From Hyphomicrobiales bacterium (GTDB taxonomy: Bacteria; Pseudomonadota; Alphaproteobacteria; Rhizobiales; JAKIUO01): a stretch of 12,636 nucleotides of DNA. Below the pieces are notes generated by a model. That model did not search any database, had not been told where the DNA came from, and worked only from the letters and a program-made list of their open reading frames with translations. Every line of letters begins with the position of its first letter. Within the stretch, counting starts at the first letter, position 1. This document shows positions 1 to 6,039 of the stretch, one piece after another. The DNA lies in contig JALXEI010000267.1 of assembly GCA_027069645.1 (NCBI GenBank), positions 1 through 12,636 on the forward strand, in the 5' to 3' direction. The position numbers and the translations under genes were made by a program.

Positions 1-48
1 CGGCGGGTAGAGCAGGAGATTCTTTCCGGTCCCTGGAGCGGGGATTAG
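1..48 (+). CDS. Possible C-terminal end of an unidentified gene (partial)
   Basis: Frame 1 is open from the window edge to a TAG at 46-48 and encodes RRVEQEILSGPWSGD. Fifteen residues are too few to identify a family. The main support is context: a plus-strand terminator-like hairpin with a T-run lies 46 nt downstream (94-115), where the terminator of such a gene would be expected. The gene would converge on cbpM. The composition (charged helix, then a short Gly/Pro/Ser tail) is compatible with a real C-terminus, but chance cannot be excluded. Confidence 0.35.
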   Translation, partial: RRVEQEILSGPWSGD

Positions 49-80
49 GCTGTAAACTCGTAAACTGATTTTGGATGTTT

Positions 81-422
81 TTATAAGTCTGTGACCCGGG
101 TTTTCGGGTTTTTTTCATAGAATTCAAGTCGTTTTTCCAGCTTTCTGATGCGGTCCATCAGTTCAAGAGCAAGGGCTGCCCCGGCGGCATTGAGCCCGAG
201 GTCACGTTCAAGTCGGCGGGCCCGGCGGATCTCGATCAGATGTGTGCGGGAAAAACGCCATTCGCCACTGTTTTTCCCCTGCGGCTCAATAATGCCTTCG
301 CTGACATAGGAGAGAATGTGCCGTTCCGACAGTTCGCAGCGCCTGCACAGGTCAGCAAGTGTCAGTTCGGGGGTTCTCGTTACCAGGTCGCCAGCGGCCT
401 TGTCGTGACGGTGTTTTGCCAT
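81..422 (-). CDS. cbpM: Chaperone modulator CbpM (MerR-like)
   Basis: This 113-residue protein matches the CbpM family (about 100 residues), which binds the J-domain of CbpA and inhibits its co-chaperone and DNA-binding activity. An N-terminal MerR-type helix-turn-helix-like segment spans about residues 20-62, with the ERHILSYVSEGIIEPQG core at 33-49. A helical tail follows, with charged coiled-coil-like repeats (RIRKLEKRLEFYEK, 91-104). The ATG at 422-420 has a GGGA ribosome-binding sequence about 10 nt upstream. The gene lies 17 nt after cbpA on the same strand, the usual cbpA-cbpM order, so the two are almost certainly cotranscribed. Its 3' end overlaps a plus-strand terminator for a convergent gene. 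The family call is firm from the sequence and the neighbour; the inhibitory role is family knowledge. Confidence 0.88.
   Translation of the reverse strand: MAKHRHDKAAGDLVTRTPELTLADLCRRCELSERHILSYVSEGIIEPQGKNSGEWRFSRTHLIEIRRARRLERDLGLNAAGAALALELMDRIRKLEKRLEFYEKNPKTRVTDL
94..115 (+). terminator. Rho-independent terminator for the convergent left-edge gene, inside the 3' end of cbpM
   Basis: On the plus strand ACCCG (94-98) and CGGGT (105-109) form a 5-bp stem around a GGTTTT loop, followed by a run of T to 115. On the opposite strand the same bases encode the last lysine/asparagine/proline codons of CbpM. The stem is short, but the T-run is good and the distance from the putative stop at 46-48 is typical. 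Confidence 0.5.
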
Positions 423-439
423 AACTGTTTTTCCCTGTC

Positions 440-1390
440 TTATACGCCAGGCCAGGAACGGGGGTTGAAATCCAGCTCCTGCGCCATGTCTTTATATAGT
501 TTTCGGGCCTTTGGATCTTTTGCCGGTGGCAGCGCGATTTGCAGAACGGCATAAAGATCGCCGGGCGTTTTTCCCGGAATACCACGACCTTTCAATCGCA
601 TTTTTTGCCCGCCCGAGGCGTTTTCCGGAATTGTCAGGTCCACGGTTCCCGCGGGCGTTGGCACCTTGACTTTGGCTCCGAGAGCGGCTTCCCAGGGGGT
701 GACGGGCAGATCGAGGTAGAGGTCGCGTCCTTCCGGTCGATAGATAGGGTGGGGCCTGAAGGCGATTTCGAGATAGAGATCTCCCGGTTCACCCTCGCCA
801 AGTCCGGGTGTGCCCTGGCCCTTGAGGCGGATATGCTGGCCCGCCCTTATGCCTTTGGGAATTTTGACATTGAGGGTTCGCTTTTCGGTGATCACGTGCC
901 CGTCATCCGTGACCTTTGGCACAGAGAGTTGTATTGCCCGTTCAGCGCCGGTAAAGGCATCCTCAAGGTCGATCAGAATGGTGGCATGATGATCCTGTCC
1001 CCGGGCATGAAACTGCGTTCGGCGAGTGCGATCATTCTTGCCAAACAGGTCCTCGAAAAAGTCCGAATAGGACGAGGCTCCCTCTCCGGTTCCGCCATGT
1101 GCAGAGGAAAAGCCGCCCGAATATTCAAATCCGGCATCCCAGCCGGGCGGCGGCCGGAAATCCTCGCCCTGCTGCCAGGAAGACCCCAGTTGATCATAGG
1201 CAGCTCTTTTTTCCGGATCACCAAGCACCTCGTTGGCTTCGCTGATGGCCTTGAATTTTTCTTCTGCATCTTCCCCGGTGTTGATATCGGGGTGATATTT
1301 GCGCGCCAGCTTGCGAAAAGCCTTTTTGATGTCATCCTGGGTGGCGTCCTTTTCGACTCCCAGCACCTTGTAATAGTCTTTGTATTCCAT
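440..1390 (-). CDS. cbpA: DnaJ-class co-chaperone CbpA (curved DNA-binding protein)
   Basis: This 316-residue type II J-protein stimulates DnaK ATPase and delivers unfolded clients; in E. coli it also binds curved DNA. The J-domain spans residues 1-70 with the HPD motif at 33-35. A glycine/phenylalanine-rich linker follows (about 80-118), containing GWDAGFEYSGGF and SDFFEDLFG. Two beta-rich C-terminal substrate-binding domains occupy about 133-290. There is no CxxCxGxG zinc finger, which separates it from DnaJ. The length matches E. coli CbpA (about 306). The ATG at 1390 is preceded by AGGA about 11 nt upstream. The gene is first in a cbpA-cbpM pair, 110 bp after the HdeD-family gene, and that gap holds a candidate promoter. 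A chaperone pair beside a DegP-type protease suggests a shared protein-folding stress function. Confidence 0.93.
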   Translation of the reverse strand: MEYKDYYKVLGVEKDATQDDIKKAFRKLARKYHPDINTGEDAEEKFKAISEANEVLGDPEKRAAYDQLGSSWQQGEDFRPPPGWDAGFEYSGGFSSAHGGTGEGASSYSDFFEDLFGKNDRTRRTQFHARGQDHHATILIDLEDAFTGAERAIQLSVPKVTDDGHVITEKRTLNVKIPKGIRAGQHIRLKGQGTPGLGEGEPGDLYLEIAFRPHPIYRPEGRDLYLDLPVTPWEAALGAKVKVPTPAGTVDLTIPENASGGQKMRLKGRGIPGKTPGDLYAVLQIALPPAKDPKARKLYKDMAQELDFNPRSWPGV

Positions 1391-1443
1391 AGGGAAATTT
1401 TTCCTGTGTGAACCGGCGGAAGACAGGGTCGGATGGCTGGCCG

Positions 1444-1472
1444 ATTGTTCCTGTCAACAACCGGTTCGTCAA
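1444..1472 (-). promoter_or_regulatory. Candidate sigma-70-type promoter for cbpA-cbpM
   Basis: Reading the minus strand, TTGACG (1472-1467) and AACAAT (1449-1444) are separated by 17 bp. They match 5 of 6 and 4 of 6 consensus positions, and lie about 54 bp upstream of the cbpA ATG. This would allow cbpAM expression independent of the degP operon. I did not find a convincing heat-shock sigma-32 -10 element here. This is inferred from consensus only. Confidence 0.35.
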
Positions 1473-1500
1473 GCCTTTTTGCTCTGCCGGCGTGGCCGGT

Positions 1501-2052
1501 TCATTCTGCCCGGATTGAGAGGCTCATGAAGACCAGAACGAGGCCGTCGACCAACAGCGAAACACCGATATAAATCCCCAGCAGCAGAGCCGAAGTCTGC
1601 GGCCAGCCGGTCAGCAGCAGAATGGCCAGCCCCAGCGAGACCAACCCGTTAAAGACCGGCCAGCCCCAGCCCCGCAGCGGATGATATTCATGGGCAAAAC
1701 CGAGATTGGCAATGGCGTCAAGGAGCAGATAAAAGGTCAGTAACAGGGCAAGTGTGGCGATGCCGATTTTCGGGTTGAACAGGAACAGGGCGCCGGTCAC
1801 AAGCAGCAGAACCGGTTTGACCCAGATGACCGGTGAACGCCAGCGACTGAGCCAGATCAGATAGAGGGAGACAATGCCGGCCATCACCAGCAGCCAGCCA
1901 GAAAACAGCACCACCACCAGCGAGGCAAATTGCGGTCCCAGCAGTCCTGCAAGGCCCAGCAGAGAAAGTATGATTCCGGTGACAAGTGTGGCCTTGCGAA
2001 AACGCCGGATAAAGCTCTCGTCAAATCCGATAATTGCAATGTTCTGTTCCAT
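1501..2052 (-). CDS. HdeD family acid-resistance membrane protein (DUF308)
   Basis: The 183-residue protein is highly hydrophobic and has the six-helix pattern of the HdeD/DUF308 family. Segments lie at about 22-40, 43-66, 77-93, 98-118, 133-150 and 154-177. The repeated layout of paired helices separated by short basic or Trp-rich turns (SRWRSPVIW, EYHPLRGWGWP) is typical. HdeD is an inner-membrane protein linked to acid resistance in E. coli; its molecular activity is unknown. I chose the ATG at 2052 because GGAGGG (2064-2059) sits 6 nt upstream. A TTG at 2058 is in frame but directly abuts that ribosome-binding sequence. The upstream DsrC-like gene ends at 2055, 2 nt before this ATG, so translation is probably coupled. 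The family call is good; a specific function is not shown. Confidence 0.85.
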   Translation of the reverse strand: MEQNIAIIGFDESFIRRFRKATLVTGIILSLLGLAGLLGPQFASLVVVLFSGWLLVMAGIVSLYLIWLSRWRSPVIWVKPVLLLVTGALFLFNPKIGIATLALLLTFYLLLDAIANLGFAHEYHPLRGWGWPVFNGLVSLGLAILLLTGWPQTSALLLGIYIGVSLLVDGLVLVFMSLSIRAE

Positions 2053-2054
2053 GT

Positions 2055-2423
2055 TCAACCCTCCAGTTCTCTCGCAACAGGTGTGCGGGGCAGTCCGGCA
2101 AGTTTTGCCAGCATCGGAACCGGACCATGCGGGAAAAGTTCATACAAAAGGTCACGCAGCTTTTCGGCCTGCCGGAATTCAAGATTGTTCTTCCTTGCGT
2201 GAAAGAGAACCATTTCACGCATTGTGGGATGACGCATGTGGTCGTCATAATAGTCACGAAAATAGAGGATCATGGCTCGTCCCAGCGTGCCGACCGGCTT
2301 GTGACCTGCCTTCTCGTGTTCGGCAATCAGCGCTTCCATAACCTCCTCGTTCCAGTCTTCCGGATTGCACAAAAAACCTTCATCATCCGTTTCTATGATT
2401 TCATTGTTGACGGTAATATTCAT
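2055..2423 (-). CDS. TusE/DsrC/DsvC-family protein lacking both catalytic cysteines (RspA-like)
   Basis: This 122-residue protein has the DsrC/TusE fold signature: an N-terminal DDEGFLCNPEDW segment (13-24), the helix with LYFRDYYDDH (53-62), and a C-terminal arm with LFPHGPVP and LAGLP (108-112). In DsrC the arm carries two cysteines 11 residues apart that carry persulfide or trisulfide; TusE keeps only the last. Here both positions read alanine (A106 and A117), the end runs on as RELEG, and the only cysteine is C19. It therefore cannot use the canonical sulfur-transfer chemistry and resembles the cysteine-less homologues called RspA, for which a regulatory role has been proposed. The ATG at 2423 has AGGAGA about 5 nt upstream and lies 1 nt after the psiE-family stop. 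It sits among stress genes, not dsrAB or tusBCD. Confidence 0.85.
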   Translation of the reverse strand: MNITVNNEIIETDDEGFLCNPEDWNEEVMEALIAEHEKAGHKPVGTLGRAMILYFRDYYDDHMRHPTMREMVLFHARKNNLEFRQAEKLRDLLYELFPHGPVPMLAKLAGLPRTPVARELEG

Positions 2424-2424
2424 A

Positions 2425-2967
2425 TTATCTCTCCTTTTTTTCCTGTTTGTCGGGAAGCGGGGACTGTCTGTTCTTTCGTTGCAGATATTTTCTGTTCTTT
2501 TCCGAGGTGTCACAAACGAGCCAGTAAACAATACCAATGGCCAGGATCGCGGCAGCAAGTGCCAGAAGCTTGTCTGCTTTTACCGCGGTAAAATCCAGAA
2601 TGATGAACTTGCGGACGATGGCCAGTATAGCGATCAGAATGACGGTTCTGACCTGAATGAGGGAAAAACGGTGCTCGATGGTCACCAGCAGTGAACGCTT
2701 GAATTCAAGAGCTATAATGACAGTAAAAATCATGCCGAACACCTTGCGGAAAACATGCCCGTCGGTAATGTCAAGGGACATGCCATGCCGGAAAGTGTTG
2801 CCGATAACAGTGATGCCGAGATTCCAGATCGACAGCAATACTGTGAGGGCAATGAGAAAGGTCAGAACCAGAACGACCAGTTGTTCAAACTTGTCATAGA
2901 GACCAAGGAGCTTCCATCGTTCCCAGGCCCTGCTTTGCTCTTTTGATAAAAAGATATTTTTTTTCAT
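2425..2967 (-). CDS. Phosphate-starvation-inducible PsiE family membrane protein
   Basis: The 180-residue product has a basic N-terminus, four hydrophobic segments (about 28-50, 74-92, 103-124, 131-152) and a long, highly charged C-terminal tail ending in DKQEKKER. This matches the PsiE family. The segment LEFKRSLL followed by EHRFSLIQVRTVILIAILAIVRKFI (88-122) is the most characteristic part. PsiE was named for induction under phosphate starvation in E. coli; its biochemical role is unknown. The ATG at 2967 has GGAG about 8 nt upstream. A longer in-frame ORF would run back through the degP/psiE hairpin and overlap degP, which is implausible. The stop at 2425-2427 is 1 nt from the DsrC-like start. 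PsiE next to DegP and HdeD recalls the stress-tolerance (heat-resistance) islands. Confidence 0.85.
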   Translation of the reverse strand: MKKNIFLSKEQSRAWERWKLLGLYDKFEQLVVLVLTFLIALTVLLSIWNLGITVIGNTFRHGMSLDITDGHVFRKVFGMIFTVIIALEFKRSLLVTIEHRFSLIQVRTVILIAILAIVRKFIILDFTAVKADKLLALAAAILAIGIVYWLVCDTSEKNRKYLQRKNRQSPLPDKQEKKER

Positions 2968-2993
2968 AACCAAACTCCGGTTAATCTGCCGGT

Positions 2994-3038
2994 CCCCTGT
3001 TCGTTCTGTCATATGAAAACGGCAGGAACGAACAGGGG
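2994..3038 (-). repeat. Strong inverted repeat between degP and psiE
   Basis: CCCCTGTTCGTTC (2994-3006) is perfectly complementary to 3026-3038, giving a 13-bp stem around a 19-nt loop, 11 nt after the degP stop. Reading the minus strand, it is followed by ACCGGCAG, not a T-run. It is therefore not a standard terminator. It could protect the degP 3' end or partly attenuate transcription into psiE. Confidence 0.75.
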
Positions 3039-3049
3039 GGCGAGGTGGA

Positions 3050-4447
3050 TCAGCGTGCGAAAATGAACAGTTCGCTGCCATTTCGCCATATATTGAGGGC
3101 AATGGCGCCGTTGCGACTGGCCGCGGCGGCCTGTTTCAGTTCCTCGATTGAGGAGACAGGGCGGCGGTTGAGTGCCGTTATGATATCCCCGGCGCGAAGT
3201 CCTGTACGAGCCGCAGGACTGCCGGTTTCGATACTTTCTACGAGCACGCCGGCGACCTGACCATGAGCCGGATCGTCGGATGATACGGGCGCAAGGGTCG
3301 CCCCTTCAAGTTGCGGAATGATGTTCCCTGCTGCAAGGGAGCCGGCGACACTCTTGCCGATTTTGACAGCGATCATCTGTTTTTGGCCGTTGCGGATGAT
3401 CGACAGCCTGACCCTGGTCCCCCTGACCATCAGGCCGATGCGATTGCGCACATCATTGGAATCCTTCACGGGGCGGCCATTGATGGCTGTGATGACATCA
3501 CCGGCCTTCAGTCCGGCCTTTTCGGCGGGCGCGCCTTTTTCAACGCGGGAGATAACAGCACCACGCTGTGCGCCAAGACCAAGGACCGCTGCCATGTCCG
3601 GTGTGAGGGTCTGGATCACAACGCCGATCCGGCCCCGGCGGACCTCGCCAAATTCAAGCAACTGGTTCATGATGGCCCTGACCATATTGACCGGTACGGC
3701 AAAGCCGATCCCGACATTGCCACCGCCCGGAGCGATGATGGCCGTGTTGATGCCGATCAGTTCGCCTTTTGAATTGACGAGGGCCCCCCCTGAATTGCCC
3801 GGATTGATCGAGGCGTCTGTCTGAATGAAGTCTTCATATTTTTCCGCACCGACCATCGAGCGGCCAAGGGCGCTGACAATGCCTGATGTAACGGTTTGAC
3901 CAAGGCCGAACGGGTTGCCGATGGCCATGACAAAATCACCGACACGCACGCTATCGGAATCGCCGGCGGGCACGGCGGTCAGGTTTTTGGCATTGATTTG
4001 CAACAGCGCGACATCGGTTCCAGGATCCGAACCGATCAGTTTGGCCCTGAAGGTGCGACCGTCCTTGAGGGTGACGCGGATGGTGTCGGCGTTTTTGGCG
4101 ACGTGATGATTGGTCAGGACATAGCCCTTGTCGGCATCAATGATGACACCGGAACCGGCAGCCATTGTCCGGCGCTGACGTTGTGGACCGGGCTGCGGCA
4201 TGTCAAAGTCGAAAAAGCGCCTGAAAAAGGGATCCATCATCAGCGGATTGTCTCGCGCAGGCTGATGACTTTCGACAGCAATATTGACAACGGCCGGGGT
4301 GACCTTTGAAAGCACCGGTGCCATTGTCATGAGGCCTTTTCGCTGATCTTCAACACTGGTCCGCGCCTGCAAAGGGGCGTGGGAAAGCGGCAGAATGATC
4401 ATCATCAGGGCAAATATTGTGGAAAAACGCCTTGTTGTGCCTTGCAT
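3050..4447 (-). CDS. degP: Do family serine endopeptidase (DegP/DegQ/MucD-like) with two PDZ domains
   Basis: This is a periplasmic quality-control protease of 465 residues. A Sec signal peptide (1-28, ending LQA) is followed by a trypsin-like domain with catalytic H115 (TNHHV), D145 (GTDVALLQ) and S219 (NPGNSGGAL). Two PDZ domains follow (about 268-364 and 379-465) with the carboxylate-binding and GDVITAING / GDIITALNRRP motifs. The PDZ2 end, FIFAR, is typical of Do proteases. I chose the ATG at 4447, which has AAAGGA 9 nt upstream and gives a compact signal peptide; an in-frame ATG at 4468 would add MKKGNCP but has a poor ribosome-binding site. It is the first gene of the minus-strand stress block and diverges from sox. 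Assignment to degP rather than degQ or mucD is not certain. Confidence 0.93.
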   Translation of the reverse strand: MQGTTRRFSTIFALMMIILPLSHAPLQARTSVEDQRKGLMTMAPVLSKVTPAVVNIAVESHQPARDNPLMMDPFFRRFFDFDMPQPGPQRQRRTMAAGSGVIIDADKGYVLTNHHVAKNADTIRVTLKDGRTFRAKLIGSDPGTDVALLQINAKNLTAVPAGDSDSVRVGDFVMAIGNPFGLGQTVTSGIVSALGRSMVGAEKYEDFIQTDASINPGNSGGALVNSKGELIGINTAIIAPGGGNVGIGFAVPVNMVRAIMNQLLEFGEVRRGRIGVVIQTLTPDMAAVLGLGAQRGAVISRVEKGAPAEKAGLKAGDVITAINGRPVKDSNDVRNRIGLMVRGTRVRLSIIRNGQKQMIAVKIGKSVAGSLAAGNIIPQLEGATLAPVSSDDPAHGQVAGVLVESIETGSPAARTGLRAGDIITALNRRPVSSIEELKQAAAASRNGAIALNIWRNGSELFIFAR

Positions 4448-4753
4448 GGGACAGTTTCCTTTTTTCATTCAAATCTGTTTTCTGCTCTTTCTGGCGATAC
4501 CCCCAAAAGGGCCGGGATATCAGAGCAGTCCGTCTGTTCACGTGGAAATCGTCACCGTGGAGCACCGGCTTTTGTTCAGTGTGCTGGTGCCGACCGGCAA
4601 GTTGCAATACCGGAACGGATTCGGGTTTCTGTTGCAATATTTCCAGCCCGTGTGGTCGTTTTTTCTATACCTGTAAACGGCATGGTGCTGCTACCTGGGT
4701 CACAGAAAAACAAAAGATCGGGAGAGGGCGGTTCCGGACCCCGTTTTTCCGAC

Positions 4754-4798
4754 TACGGGATTTCCCCTATACCGATCACGATATGACCTTATTTTAAT
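4754..4798 (+). promoter_or_regulatory. Candidate activator-dependent sox promoter with 7-2-7 palindromic operator
   Basis: The pseudo-palindrome TAcGGGATTTCCCcTA (4754-4769) consists of two inverted heptamers, TACGGGA and TAGGGGA, separated by 2 bp. NarL-type LuxR-family regulators bind with this geometry. Downstream, TTTAAT (4793-4798) matches 5 of 6 positions of the -10 consensus. The -35 position (4770-4775, TACCGA) is poor. With a start near 4805 the palindrome is centred near -43, a class II activator position. The encoded LuxR-type regulator at 11646-12266 is the obvious candidate to bind it. All of this is inference from sequence. Confidence 0.4.
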
Positions 4799-4892
4799 CC
4801 GACGAAATTTGCGTTATCGTTCGGCCAGTGGCGGATGATGATGGTTCCTTTCGCAAAATGTCCGGTTCAGCCCGGATCACATGCATCTTTTT

Positions 4893-4988
4893 CAGGTGGC
4901 AACACCCTTGATGTTTTGAAAGGCTGAGATACAATCGTCACGTTCAAGTGAAAACGGACCAGGTCCGGATGTATTTGCGGCAAACCTG
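4893..4988 (+). promoter_or_regulatory. Structured soxY leader with CTGAGA motif, weakly TPP-riboswitch-like
   Basis: CCTT (4906-4909) pairs with AAGG (4920-4923), immediately followed by CTGAGA (4924-4929). This resembles the P3 stem plus CUGAGA of TPP riboswitches. Further on, CAGGT-CCG (4960-4967) pairs with CGG-CAA-ACCTG (4978-4988), enclosing GATGTATTTG. An upstream CAGGT (4893-4897) could compete for the same ACCTG, giving two alternative folds. The conserved CCUGAU and GCG-AGGGA blocks of a real TPP aptamer are not well preserved, so I do not call it a riboswitch. Confidence 0.22.
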
Positions 4989-5061
4989 TCAGCAGGGGGC
5001 TGGTATGTTTTATGCCGGTACCGCAAATCCGATCAGGATCTCCAGAGAAACAGAGGAACAA

Positions 5062-5535
5062 ATGACGGATAAACTCCACTTAAAAGTCGTCGATCGACGC
5101 AGCTTCGTCCTTGGAGCGTCTGCTGTCGCCGCTCTTGGTGCCCTGGCGCCACTGGGCAGCACACCGGCGAGTGCCAAGGCGTGGCAGGATTTCATGAAAG
5201 AAGCCATTGGCGATGCCAAACCGGCAGAAGGCAAGGTTAAGGTCGATCTTCCCGAGATCGCCGAGAACGGCAATACGGTTCCCTACAAGATCCATGTCGA
5301 CAGCCCGATGAGCGAGAGTGACTATGTCAAATCTGTACATGTTTATGCCACCGGCAATCCCGGTCCGCAGATTATCGACGCTCAGTTCACACCACTGTCC
5401 GGCAAGGCCTATGTCAAGAGCCGTATGCGTCTGGCCAAAACACAGGACGTTGTTGTTGTTGCGCAGATGAGTGATGGCAAGGCCTATATGGGCAAGGCAA
5501 CCGTAAAAGTGACCATCGGCGGCTGCGGCGGCTGA
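5062..5535 (+). CDS. soxY: Thiosulfate oxidation carrier protein SoxY
   Basis: SoxY is the periplasmic carrier on which thiosulfate-derived sulfur is covalently held during Sox oxidation; it works as a SoxYZ heterodimer. The 157-residue protein has a Tat signal peptide (RRSFVLG with twin Arg 12-13, cleavage probably after A38 in ASA). An immunoglobulin-like beta-sandwich domain follows, then the diagnostic C-terminal GGCGG swinging arm with the carrier Cys at 155. I chose the ATG at 5062 because AGAGGA lies just upstream and it places the Tat motif properly; an in-frame ATG at 4948 would add 38 residues spanning the structured leader. It is the first gene of soxYZXAB. The preserved C-terminal motif argues for a functional carrier. 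Confidence 0.96.
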   Translation: MTDKLHLKVVDRRSFVLGASAVAALGALAPLGSTPASAKAWQDFMKEAIGDAKPAEGKVKVDLPEIAENGNTVPYKIHVDSPMSESDYVKSVHVYATGNPGPQIIDAQFTPLSGKAYVKSRMRLAKTQDVVVVAQMSDGKAYMGKATVKVTIGGCGG

Positions 5536-5557
5536 TCAAAACAAAGGGAAAAGAAAT

Positions 5558-5881
5558 ATGGCGAAACCACGTATCAAAGTGCCTAAAATGGCGAAAGTCG
5601 GCGAGATTGTCGAAATCAAGTCGATGATCAGTCACAAAATGGAGTCGGGTCGGCGCAAGGACAAAAAGACCGGCAAGGTGATTCCACGCAAGATTATCAA
5701 TGCGCTGAAAGTCACGTTTAACGGCAAGCTGGTATTCAGCGCCAGCCTTCATCCGTCCGTATCGGCAAACCCGTATTTTGCTTTTGATTTCAAGGTGCCG
5801 GGTTCGGGCGATATGGTGTTCGAATGGACGGAAGATGGTGGCAAGGTCATTACGGCCAAAAAGTCGCTCAAGGCGGCCTAG
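5558..5881 (+). CDS. soxZ: Thiosulfate oxidation carrier complex protein SoxZ
   Basis: The 107-residue protein has the SoxZ pattern throughout: PRIKVPKMAKVGEIVEIKSMISHKMESG at the start, then the RKIINALKVTFNGKLVF strand pair and FEWTEDGG near the end. SoxZ forms the scaffold for SoxY. It has no signal peptide or cysteine, as usual: it is exported through Tat as a passenger with SoxY. The ATG at 5558 follows an AAGGGAAAAG ribosome-binding region, 22 nt after the soxY stop, consistent with cotranslation and complex formation. The length matches the family (about 100-110). Confidence 0.96.
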   Translation: MAKPRIKVPKMAKVGEIVEIKSMISHKMESGRRKDKKTGKVIPRKIINALKVTFNGKLVFSASLHPSVSANPYFAFDFKVPGSGDMVFEWTEDGGKVITAKKSLKAA

Positions 5882-5935
5882 CACGCGAGAGTCGCGGACG
5901 GGAAGGAATGATTCTCGATGGATCCGCGAAAGGTA

Positions 5936-5976
5936 CCGATATTGTCGCGTCCCTGTTTCGGGACCGGGAATATCGG
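5936..5976 (+). repeat. Two-part stem-loop between soxZ and soxX
   Basis: CCGATATT (5936-5943) pairs with AATATCGG (5969-5976), and inside it GTCCC (5949-5953) pairs with GGGAC (5960-5964) around TGTTTC. It lies 54 nt after soxZ and is followed by GGATTACC, with no T-run. It may protect the soxYZ message or set the ratio of soxYZ to soxXAB. The right flank (TATCGGGGATTACCGGATA, 5971-5989) is itself an imperfect palindrome. Confidence 0.65.
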
Positions 5977-6039
5977 GGATTACCGGATAAACGATAAAAA
6001 CAAGAACAGATGATCTTCACGAGAGAGGAAGGTACAAGC

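Larger units (their letters stand above)
4448..5061. other. Divergent intergenic region between degP and soxY
   Basis: These 614 bp contain no ORF with both a ribosome-binding site and recognisable protein features. The plus half holds the candidate sox promoter and leader, listed separately. The degP half contains an imperfect 8-bp inverted repeat, GCACCGGC (4562-4569) with GCTGGTGC (4583-4590). It also has two copies of GTTGCAATA (4601-4609 and 4631-4639) exactly 30 bp apart, a possible paired operator. I found no convincing sigma-70 or sigma-E promoter for degP. Confidence 0.6.

Noticed and set aside
539..1411. 290-codon plus-strand frame opposite cbpA
   Set aside because: A shadow of the real cbpA gene, with no family features in the translation.
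1486..1500. Possible terminator after the HdeD-family gene
   Set aside because: The CCGGC/GCCGG stem is only 5 bp and is not followed by a T-run on the transcribed strand.
4379..4797. Overlapping open frames of 93-135 codons in the degP-soxY gap
   Set aside because: Three different frames are open over the same bases, their starts lie inside degP, and the translations show no domain. They end where the sox promoter elements lie.
4948..5061. N-terminal extension of SoxY from an upstream ATG
   Set aside because: It would bury the Tat signal 38 residues inside the protein and has no good ribosome-binding site; the ATG at 5062 fits both.
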